DNA from: Romanomermis culicivorax
Lineage: Eukaryota > Nematoda > Enoplea > Mermithida > Mermithidae
Direction: 5' to 3'
Assembly: GCA_963922205.1 (NCBI GenBank)
Contig: CAWUHX010000258.1
Coordinates: 372,001-436,000, forward strand
DNA length: 64,000 nt
The position numbers were made by a program, and so were the translations under genes. The notes under the pieces were generated by a model. The model worked only from the letters and a program-made list of their open reading frames with translations, was not told the origin of the DNA and did not search any database. Position 1 is the first letter of the stretch. Each line of letters opens with the position of its first letter. Below, piece by piece: positions 55,061 to 64,000 of this stretch.

Positions 55061-55399
55061 AAAATTTTGAACATTGCGATTAGCTCAAACTCAGGATCGT
55101 CAATTTAATCCCGATGTTATCCACGTGTTGGGTTAGTGCAACCAATCTCAGGTTTCTTTATAGTTCTGAAAATGACTATAATATGCCTCCTTTTCAGCTA
55201 GTGTGACAGGGAGGAGTTTTGAATCGCTCGGGAGTTAGGATCCTATTGGTTTACCATTTCTTTACATTTGAAGTCATGTGCATCCGTCAAAAGGGATCCG
55301 TGTTTTAGTCGTGCACGAAATTTTAATAATTTATAATTTTGTTTTTAATTTTTATTTTCATATCGAGAAATTTTGCTGTAGTTTATGCCAGGGGAAGGA

Positions 55400-55650
55400 C
55401 AAAATGCACTCAGCTGCAGAATATACTTTTTCACAGACATGAAAAAATTTTTTTAAGAAAGAATGAAAATCCTATATAACGAAAGTGAATTTTTTCCAGC
55501 TTCTACCCAAATTCTCAAAAATCTAGTCCACTTCTTTTTCTAGCTTGGCAATTGGCATCTATCCAAGCAAGTATATTCTTCTTTTTTCTGCCCTATCAGG
55601 GCATTTTCTAATAAACTAGCTCACCTCTTTATAGTGGGCTTCAGCTTCAT
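55400..55650. repeat. Large-repeat module A, reverse-complement copy
   Basis: CACTCAGCTGCAGAATATAC and CTAATAAACTAGCTCACCTC are the reverse complement of the module at 51010-51275 over about 240 bp. Together the two copies form an inverted pair around the plus-strand integrase, as expected for terminal inverted repeats of a DNA element. Confidence 0.75.
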
Positions 55651-55659
55651 CTCGATATT

Positions 55660-56430
55660 TGTGACTGCTGTTCTACAAAGTGAAATTCTACTACTAAATC
55701 AAACAATTTTATTTACTTTTCCACTGATACATCTGGAGGACCGAAAAATATGATCAAAAAACTTTATAACCCTTGTCAAAGCATATTTTTATCAGGTCAA
55801 GCAACACGAACATTTTCCTATGAAATGAGAGTAACTTTTAAAACTGGATCTGAAAAATCAATTGAGAAAGATTATTGGCATGATTCATCAGAACACACAT
55901 TTTTTATTAGGTCAAACAATATAAACTTATTCCTAGGAAGCAAGAGGAACTCCTCTGAAAATCGGATCTGAAAAATCAGTATACACAATTTTTATTAGGT
56001 CATGGGAGACAGAAGACAAAATTTGGCATTGATGTCAGTTTTAAGAAAATGGCTTCGATTAAGAATATTGTGTGTTCGAAAGAATTTATCAAAAATAATA
56101 GTAGAAGATGCATTTTTTACTATTATAAAGTTGAATGACACCATCTAGAATTCCTCTCAATATTTGTGACTCTTGTTCTACAACGTTAAATTCTTTTACT
56201 AGATCAAACAATTTTAATTATTTCTTCACTGATACATCTGGAGGACCGAGAAATAGAATCAAAAATTTTAAACCTTGTGAAAGCACATTTTTCTATGAAA
56301 GGACAAACAATATAAATTTATTCATAGGAAGCAAGAGTAACTGTCCCAAAACCGGATATCAAAGGTCAATTAAGAAACCGTATTGGTGTGATTCATCAGA
56401 ATACACATTTTTTGATGATGAGTCATATAG
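55660..56430. repeat. Diverged direct duplication, about 300 bp
   Basis: 55660-55980 and 56155-56430 share TACATCTGGAGGACCGA, GATCAAACAATTTTA-type and TTCATCAGAACACACATTTT-type words in the same order. Small open frames in both copies are related to each other but resemble no known family. Confidence 0.6.
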
Positions 56431-57061
56431 TAGAGAAGATGCAGTAAACGGACATAGACTACACAATGAAACTTGAATTCTATAGTTTAGTGAGGGGGTA
56501 AGTTTTGTACAGAAAGTGGCCCATACAAACTCTCCTTACTACTCTTTTCGTCATGTGAGTGGCAAACGGAAGAGCCGAAAAATTCCCTCGATAACCTGGT
56601 TGAGTGGTCTAAGTTTCTCGAATTATAGCAGCCAATTATCGACACAGTTCTGTCCGAATTGACTGTGGGTAAGCATAATGTTTCTTCGATGATTTTACTT
56701 TTCCCATTCCATGAAGAAAAAAAAATTTCTGCTGCATCTATCATTTTAAATTAAATATAGTATGATCGTTTTTGACTATATTATATTCCCTCCTTTGTGC
56801 TGAAGTTTCGCATTTTGCACTGAAATTTTACAGATTACAGATTGTTTCACAGATATAATAGAAATGCAGACATCATTCGATTTGATGTCGAAAATTATGT
56901 AAAATGTTCTTTAAAAAACATCTGAAAGTTTTCACAGTTTGCTGAAATTAGGGCACCGACATTGCTAATTTTTTGTGCATAAAAAATTCAATAGAATTCA
57001 GGATTCAAACATGCTGGTTCAAACTGATGCGCGATTCACATTGCGACAACCTGTATTGCAG

Positions 57062-57678
57062 GTGGTCAGCCACAATTGCCGCCGGACGATGATCAATCGC
57101 CCACCAAAAAGTTAGGCGGCGCCAAGAAAAAAGTCTACCAAAGGCTTTCGCCTCACCGTAAAATGACGCCGCTAAAAGAATGGCCAGTAGCAGGCGGCGG
57201 CGTCGGTCGACCTTCGACGTTTGGTGGACAGGCGCAACAACAACAACCGCCGGCCATGTTTCAAACTTCGAAATTGAATCGACCGATGAGCAGCATGCAC
57301 GAATCGGCCGCGGCAACAGCCACCGGTCAAGCGACGGCCGCAACAGGTGGTGTCGCAGAAAAAATATCGCACGGCGATCCGTCGACCGTTGTCGGCAGCA
57401 GCGTTGGCGTTGGCGGTGACGTTTTGATTGGCGTCGACAAAAATGCGGCCGTCGTAGTGCAACAATTGCGCAAAGAAAACCGCATTTTAATGGCCTGCGT
57501 AACTTTGGTCGTGACCGTTTTGGTTTTGGTCGTCGTTTTGTTTATGATTTTTCAAACTATTAAAAGCGGAGCGGCGGCTCCGCATGGCGAAACCGCCGCC
57601 CCATCGACGGTAAAGACGATTATGACGTCGGCGCCACGGGACGCTTTAGAAAATTCTCGAAATAGCGACGAGGCGTAA
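57062..57678 (+). CDS. Last exon of a probable single-pass membrane protein
   Basis: A splice acceptor (CAACCTGTATTGCAG, 57047-57061) precedes a 205-codon open frame that joins in phase 1 (reading GQPQLPPDDDQS) and ends with TAA at 57676-57678. The product has a basic N-terminal part, low-complexity Ala/Gly/Thr/Gln segments, a short coiled region (VVVQQLRKENRILMA) and one strong transmembrane helix (CVTLVVTVLVLVVVLFMIF) about 35 residues from the C-terminus. AATAAA signals lie at 57779 and 57837. GC content is much higher than the flanks. Upstream exons are not recognised and the family is unknown. Confidence 0.7.
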
Positions 57679-57679
57679 A

Positions 57680-59000
57680 GCCGAAACGAAGATCAAAGAA
57701 ATTTATGAAAAAATTGATACTAATACAAATTTTATACTCCGTTTCGGATGCTAAGTTTCCAAATCTCTTTTTAAAACAAATAAAATTTGTTATCCCAAAT
57801 CTGTAAACGCATGTAACTGTAGGCTGTCTTTTATAAAATAAATCTGAAAAACGAATAAAATACGCCGGCAATCTTTAAAAACCGCTCTATACAAAGGTTC
57901 TACATTATTTTTTTACCTATAAATTGTGAACGGTCAGTTGACTTCGTCTCGTAAATTGAAAACCACACGTAGTATATTATGACGCAGTTCAGAAAAAAAA
58001 TTACAAATTTTGTTCTCTACTTTCAATTTTAGATGCACTTAGAGAAAAACGGACTATTGTCTGTTTTTCTCGAAACCTTGCATAATGACGTTGAAAGCAA
58101 GTACTATTTTATATTTTTAAAAGTTTTTGTTGAACTGTATGCATAAAGGACTGAAAGTTTGTGCGTATACTCAATTAACCTAAGGAGAAAATTCTGGCGT
58201 AGGAGCTTTGTGTATGTAAACGATTTTGAAGAACACTCCATAGTCTATTTTTTTTGAGATGCTTCTAAATAATAAAAGTGGGAAGCCAGTACTATTCCAG
58301 ATGTTTATGATTTTCGGCTAAACTGTCTGTCATATAGGGCTGAAAACCTGTGAGCATACTCCACTATAACTATTACCTATTTTTGGGTAAAAAATTTTGA
58401 ACTCAAAAGGTCATTCAGTATTACTAAATATTTTCTGCATGCTTATCTTTTCTCTACGATCGTAACTCTACTATATTTGATAGACGCAGCGAAAGTCAAC
58501 AAAGTAGTTGAATTTGATACACAACTTCAACTTAGTGGAAAACTTTATGCTGTAGAAAAACGCTAAATTTTTTCACGAGAATGGGATAGGCCAAAAGCAT
58601 TGAAAAACACCGTGTTTATCCACTTTCATTTTTTATAGAACTGCGCCGCTACCTATTCCAGTTATTTTGCCACTTGACCATGCTTATTGAAAAAAAAGTT
58701 TCCAGCTTTTCTGTTCGCCGCGAACGTGGTGAAAGAAGTCTCTCATTGATCAAAGTAATAAGCTTTCTAGTTTTTTCCGTATTGAACTTACTTTCATGGG
58801 ATATTGATCATTTCACAATGAATGGAAGTCAGTTTTTTCAAATGAGCAGCTAGCATAGTAAACAACATGCATGCAGCTATCTATTTTTCTCAGATTGTCT
58901 GACAGAACATTTTGTTCACGATGTGTGGTCATAACGGGATTACAAACGAAAATAGAATGACACTTGGATGCACGGGACACCCAATGACCCATAATTCAAA
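57680..59000. other. No gene seen after the membrane-protein exon
   Basis: Begins with that gene's 3' UTR (to about 57.86 kb). The rest is AT-rich with no recognisable gene, RNA or repeat. Confidence 0.4.
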
Positions 59001-59010
59001 ACTGAACTGG

Positions 59011-59313
59011 AGCCGGTTTCATCAAAGGAGGCTTAAGCTTCAGCTGAGCTGCAGTTTAAGCTGTAGCTAAACTCTATGTTTTACCATTGCCGTTAAGCTG
59101 CAGCTCAGCTGTAGCTTAACTGAGACACACAAAACACATCGGGAAAGTTAAGCTGCGGCTGAGCTGCATCTTAACGACAATATTGTAACATACAGAATTA
59201 AGCTAAAGTTCAGCTGCAGCTTAACTTTCTCGATGTGTTTTGTGTGCATGAATTAAGCTATAGCTGAGCTGCAGCTCAGGTGTAGCTTGAGTCTCTTAGA
59301 TGAAACCGGCCCC
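59011..59313. mobile_element. Palindrome-rich inverted-repeat element, about 300 bp
   Basis: Starts GAGCCGGTTTCATCAAAGGA and ends TAGATGAAACCGGCCC, giving a GGTTTCAT-type terminal inverted repeat. The interior is almost entirely alternating AGCTGCAGCTTAA, GAGCTGCAG and TTAAGCT words, so it can fold in many ways. A 3-bp CTG duplication is possible. No coding capacity. Confidence 0.72.
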
Positions 59314-59640
59314 TGCTTTTTGATTCTTTTATGTGAAGCAAATACTTGAATGGCACGTATGTACATACACATAGTTGATCATATAGTTGTTTTTCTTTGG
59401 GTCGTGATGGCATGTCAGTATTTGTGAGAAAATGAACTAGTTTTTGAAGGCGTGTTTTCAACTCAACTTCTTCCACGTTTTCTTGCAAGATTTCCTACGT
59501 TCTAATTTATTACTTGAAAAACACAAAACTGATAATCAAGCCTGGCGTTATTCCTAATAACAAGTTCTTTTTTAGTTGTAAAAATTCTCATTTACTTTCA
59601 ATTACAAGTATTGTTATTGACTATTTTTCTACATAATGAA

Positions 59641-59760
59641 ATGACGAAGCGACCCATTTGTTTTTTCTTACTTTTCATGCTTTTACTGCAAAATGGATTC
59701 ACGAAAAAATCCGCTGAATCAGCAACTTTGGACATAGTGACCAGCGGGCCATGTGGAGAC
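59641..59760 (+). CDS. Possible first exon of a secreted protein
   Basis: ATG at 59641 opens MTKRPICFFLLFMLLLQNGF followed by TKKSAESATLDIV, an archetypal signal peptide (basic start, hydrophobic core, small residues). The frame continues GPCGDG to a GTAATTTG that could be a splice donor near 59761; read through, it ends at 59868. No homology. The next exon was not found. Confidence 0.35.
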
Positions 59761-59869
59761 GGTAATTTGTTCATGTCATATTTTGAAAGAGTCGACTTTA
59801 TAAAGAACGTAACGTCGCAAAGTCGACACCAAGATAGATATCATGAGTGTGATAAACAACACTCTTGAT

Positions 59870-61200
59870 GTGCTTAAGCAGTAATTTTGTGAGCAGTAAG
59901 ATTCTGCTTGAACTATAGCCTGCTTTCCTGAAATGTTCCCAAATAAGCGGGAGTTATAACTATTGTATATTTTAAAGATTTTCTGCTGATCCGTATTTAA
60001 CATTTGGTCTGAAAATTTGTCAGCCTACTCTATCAATACCAATCTTTTGAGTGGGAAATCAGTGTAAAAGCTTAATGTGGTGTTTACTTCCTTCCGATTC
60101 AGATTTACAATAATGCGCATAAATCAAGCAATAATATACGGAATACGAGAAGTGCTAATCGAAAAAATCGTTACCACTTGTAAAAAATCGTCATCTTCGA
60201 ACATGATGCACAACATTTTTCAAGATGCTCTGGGAAATATTTAAGATGCGTCGCAAAAAAATCAAAAAGTAAAAGCTTTTCGATGTCCGATTTTTTTCAA
60301 GTGCATCGCATTTTTAAAAATAATCTTCAAAAAAATCAAGAGAAAATCAAGATCCCACCCATCTTGAGAAATTCAAGATCCCACCTTTAAAAAATCAGCA
60401 TCAGACGTTGAAAATTTCTAAAACTGTCCAATCGTTGCTCCGTCTCCTATGTTTATGTATACGGGAATCCTTCAAAGTGGATTTCTGCATTTTGGCAGAG
60501 GGCGACTTAGCGGCAGAGGAGGGAAATTATTCCGCTCGGCGAATTAGATGAACATATTGGTTCTTCATTCACAAAAATTTTTATTATTCGAGACTTTTAG
60601 GAAACGTTTGTTTTTCAACCGAAATTCAGCAATGCCGGAAAATAATCCTCTAGACTTCGTCGGCTATTCTATGGCAATTGCCTACCGCCCAGCGTTTTTT
60701 TTGTGCACGGACATTTGTGCCAATTGGCACAAGAGGCCAAAAAAATTTGTGCCAATGGCCAATGTTTTTTTCCCCAAATCGTGCGTTTTCAGGAAAAAAA
60801 ATTCGGAAGAGGGAAAAAATTTTGGGCTCTTTCTCCACCCTTTTGGGTTCTCACTTGTCATCATAGAGGACTTAACCATCGATTTCTCGTGTAATTCAAA
60901 GTCATTATGCTTTTGGATAGTTTGCTTGAAAGTTTGTCCCAATTGTTGTGGAATGATTTGGCGTATTTGTAAAGTTTGTGTCAGTTTTGTGAAAAGATTG
61001 GCAAGTTCAATCGAGAAAGATCGTGACGATACATTAGAAGAGGCGTGGCTACACCTTCGAAGAAATTGTGAAAATAATTTCATTGTTGGTTGTATGTGCT
61101 TTAGACGAACGGTTGTGTCTAGAGAGAGTGTGTCGATTTTTGAGAGATTGAAGCAGCATATTTTTAGTTTAGTAAATTGTGATTTGAAAGTGTGATCTGG
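59870..61200. other. No gene supported; contains shared 85-bp repeat
   Basis: A 215-codon open frame (60548-61195) runs through low-complexity sequence without recognisable similarity. 60852-60938 is about 95 percent identical to 24055-24143 (ATAGAGGACTTAACCATCGA...), so at least part is interspersed repeat. AATCAAGATCCCACC-type words repeat near 60.35 kb. Confidence 0.4.
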
Positions 61201-61279
61201 GTTGAGTCAAACTATTTGGAAAATAGTTTGAGTAAACGGGTTAAATTCCTAATTGGGTAAGTCAGCACAGTTCGAGTTT

Positions 61280-61502
61280 CGGCGTCCGAAAACCTCAAAT
61301 GACCTGAGTGAAGTGTTTGGATAGATTGACATAGCGCTCTCTATGAGCCCATCAATCTCCTGTGTACGATTATCATTGCGTTAAATTTGTCAAACACTTT
61401 AAGTGTTCCATTTACAGCATTCCACATGCTCTTCTCTATGTTCCGTACGTCTCTTACTAAAAATGCGCGATTAATCGTCATCTTATTTTTTCCTATACGA
61501 CA
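61280..61502 (+). repeat. Probable 5' LTR end and primer-binding site
   Basis: Sequence ends in TATACGACA at about 61502 and is followed at once by AATTGGCGACCG, which has the form of a tRNA primer-binding site (TGGCGACCG) just downstream of gypsy-type LTRs. A Gag gene on the same strand begins 400 bp on. The LTR start could not be fixed because the other LTR is outside the window. Confidence 0.55.
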
Positions 61503-61906
61503 AATTGGCGACCGTACAAGCTCCTTTAAAGGTTGAGGAAATGCCGAAATTTGTGAGAAATCAAAAACCTGAAAAACCATGGGAATGGACCTGAAAAATG
61601 GAGGAAAACTGTACATGTCACTCCACCACTTTGAGCTACGAAAATATTTTCTACAAGAAACTAATGAATCCCGATGATCTAGAAATTGAAAATTTTGACT
61701 GAGAAAACGCGAATCTACTACTTCTCTATGAAGTAGATAAGCGTAATTTCGATTTACCGCAAATGTCTGCTCCACAAAAAATGCGAGAAACTTCATGATC
61801 ATTATCTCCGAAAATTGTCGAAAATCGAAAATTTAGCTTTTTATAACTGAAACCAAAGGAGACCAATGCTCGAAAAATCTTCCATAATGACACATACATC
61901 GAGGTA

Positions 61907-64000
61907 ATGCAAAAATGCGATGCCGAAATGATAAATTTTCGTGGTGACGCTACTAACGTGTTAAGGGAAATGGTTACGATAGGGACTCAACAACAAAAAC
62001 TTCTCAATGAGTTTAAAACCAAAATCGAAGAGATGAGAGCTCAAAAAAGAGAGTTGTCGAAACCGAACATTCCCAAAATCAAAAATATCGCAAGACCTAC
62101 GAGCTCTTATGCTCAGTCTCTAAAATCGAATAAACAGAAAAATGCCATTGGTGATCTAAAAAGTCAACTTAGTTTTCGAGGCATAATTGATGACGATGAT
62201 GATGTAATCATTCTGACACAAACGTTTGATCGCTCTAACACGCTAAATGGGCTAAACTCTCAGATAAATTTTCCGTCTATCCCATCTTCTCAGGTGTATA
62301 GATCTTTCGCCGACAATGAAACAAGAATTAAGACTATCTGTAAAAAGATAGCGCTGCAAAAATTGGATAACTCAACCCAAAATCAACAAGTGTTGAAATT
62401 CTTCATTGTGCATGAAAAGGAGTTTGGCCTCCATGCATCTGAGTATGTTAAACTTCACACCTTGCATCGCTTGACCTGGGATTGAGCTCTGAACACCATA
62501 CGAGATGTCGGACCATATGACGAAGCAAAACAGATTCTGATGTGTATGAATGCACCAAATCGCAATCAGGATACGCTCCAATGCGAGCTCCAGTCCATTG
62601 CTCCATTGGAAACCAAAGATCAGTCAGCTTTCTTGAACCGAATCAATACCTACATACATTTACTGTACTATGACAGAAGCGCTCAGTATCGCCATAGAAA
62701 AGTTATTACAACTTTTCTTTGGAAAATGCCAGAAATTTACAGAGTTTCGATTGATGCTAGTACTCTAGAAATGATTACTGATCTAGCTATAGCCGTCGCA
62801 AAAGTTCGGAAAATCCAGTGAGCGAATAAACAAATGACTGTAAGAGTAGAACAACCTATACTGGTTAACGAACTCGAAAATCTGTCCGAACAGCAACCAT
62901 CACAGTCACGTTTTAGAGATGATTCAAAACCTCATTTCAGAGATAACTCTCAATCCCGAAATAGAGATGATTCTAGACAGTGAAACGCAGTGAGATTTCA
63001 AGAAAATTCGACTCTAATGAAGACAAAAGAATTCGAGGAAAGCATAAAATGAGTCCTGGAAAAATTCGGAATCCGAGAAAATTCACAAAATGCTAATAAT
63101 TTCGAAAATCGAAGGTCGCGATTGGATTGAGGAATGAGTCTGAATTTCTGGAATAGAGAAAACATTCCTATATGGGATTTTTCTCAAAATCAAAATTTCC
63201 AACAAAATCAGTCATGTGAATGACCTGCAAAATATTGCACACACCTTGGTCATTGTAAGCATAACAGCTCCAAACGCTATCAATTGAAACCACAGGCTGT
63301 ACAGCCTCGACAACAGCAACTCAATCCACAATGGCAAAATAATAATTGGCCATCTCGATTTCAACAAAATACGCATAACTACACGCTCAATCCGAATCAA
63401 AATTTTGACCAAAATAACTGATTTTTCAATCCTGATATCCGAAACTATCAGAGAGATGTGGCAAACATTTCTCTCTGTGATTCCGAATCCTGACAAGAAA
63501 AGATAATCGAGAGAAGCATTACATATACCCAATGAATAACTCAGGGTCTGTACAGACTCAGATAACTTCTCCGCAACCATTGCAACAAGTTTTGCCATCA
63601 GAAACCAAAAGGGTGTTTAACTCACCTAAACCTTTTGTTCCAACGAAGCCGATGACTAGTAAAGCAAACATGCTTGAACCGACTGAAACGTCTAAAGCTA
63701 CAAATTTTTTTGTTGCTCGCAGAATCACAGATTTCACAATTGAAAAACCTACGGAACCCTGGATCACAAGATCGAGTGGATGTCGAATCAAAGAATGTTC
63801 ACTAAAAGACATTAAACTTCTGAGCGTATACGCTCCTACAGGAGCTTTTCATATTGATGCCAAAATTGGAAAAACTAAAATGAAAGCCTTGATCAACACT
63901 GGTGCCCAATGTTCAGTCATTTCCTCATGCCTAGCTTAATGCTCTTTGGGGATTGACTATGATACGTTAGAAACATCTGCACAGGTAAAAGTAGCCAACT
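61907..64000 (+). pseudogene. LTR retrotransposon Gag-protease, degraded, runs off right edge
   Basis: Plus-strand frames: 61907-62485 (coiled N-terminus, then basic linker), 62486-62821 (capsid-like, with NRINTYIHLLYYDR), a CCHC-like knuckle near 63226 (CKYCTHLGHCKHNSSKR, last Cys replaced by Ser), then 63532-63939 ending in a retropepsin-type motif LINTGAQCSVIS near 63890, where the catalytic Asp of DTGA is Asn. Stops occur, for example, at 62483-62485, 62819-62821 and around 63150-63200. Pol would lie to the right. Confidence 0.82.

Noticed and set aside
57005..57465. Minus-strand frames of 97-112 codons
   Set aside because: Shadows of the plus-strand membrane-protein exon, which has a splice acceptor, a clear helix and poly(A) signals.
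60548..61195. 215-codon plus-strand frame
   Set aside because: Long, but it covers interspersed repeat sequence also found at 24 kb, and no domain is visible.

Overview
This is a stretch of an invertebrate animal genome, AT-rich and packed with mobile elements. No phylum can be named from the sequence alone. The signs of an animal nucleus are a multi-exon DEAD-box RNA helicase with GT-AG introns, Ty3/gypsy, DIRS and LINE retroelements, a protein-primed-polymerase Polinton/Maverick element, and many short inverted-repeat elements with 8-bp target duplications. No prokaryotic or organellar genes were found.

Layout. Positions 1-1575 hold the 3' part of a decayed retroviral-type Gag gene (minus strand). 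Positions 1.6-9.3 kb hold no gene I can support, but include a 66-68 bp minisatellite (3.43-4.13 kb) and smaller repeats. Positions 9293-27241 (minus) are one p68/DDX5-type DEAD-box helicase gene. I could rebuild it exon by exon with consistent splice phases: 567 aa with one last exon or 592 aa with another. It carries two 173-nt versions of the exon encoding motif III; exactly one must be spliced in to keep frame. Its introns are full of hAT-like miniature elements, several with perfect 8-bp target-site duplications, and some repeat families sit in opposite orientations within the same gene.

Positions 27.7-32.3 kb are low in recognisable genes: one short coding-like block and one weak exonuclease-like remnant. 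Positions 32.8-39.97 kb are a pile-up of broken retroelements: gypsy pol, a LINE reverse-transcriptase fragment, a DIRS element with a disabled tyrosine recombinase, and a second gypsy integrase. Positions 40.2-42.3 kb hold an unidentified decayed protein. Positions 43-49.6 kb hold a degraded Polinton gene set, all on the minus strand: DNA polymerase B, integrase with chromodomain, a structural-type protein, adenain-like protease, packaging ATPase and a small basic/acidic protein. A 260-bp inverted-repeat element carrying a well-folded tRNA-Thr-like gene interrupts the integrase. Beyond a 95-bp tandem array lie large repeated modules and a second, opposite-strand Polinton integrase (52.5-53.5 kb), then GC-rich and heptad-length minisatellites.

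Positions 57062-57678 (plus) are a last exon of a probable host gene encoding a single-pass membrane protein; a possible secretory first exon lies at 59.64 kb. From about 61.3 kb to the right edge is another LTR retroelement (LTR end, primer-binding-like site, Gag, CCHC, protease), broken by stops and with its catalytic aspartate codon changed.

The most interesting signals are the mutually exclusive helicase exons, the alternative RGG tail of the same gene, and the tRNA-carrying inverted-repeat insertion in the Polinton integrase.
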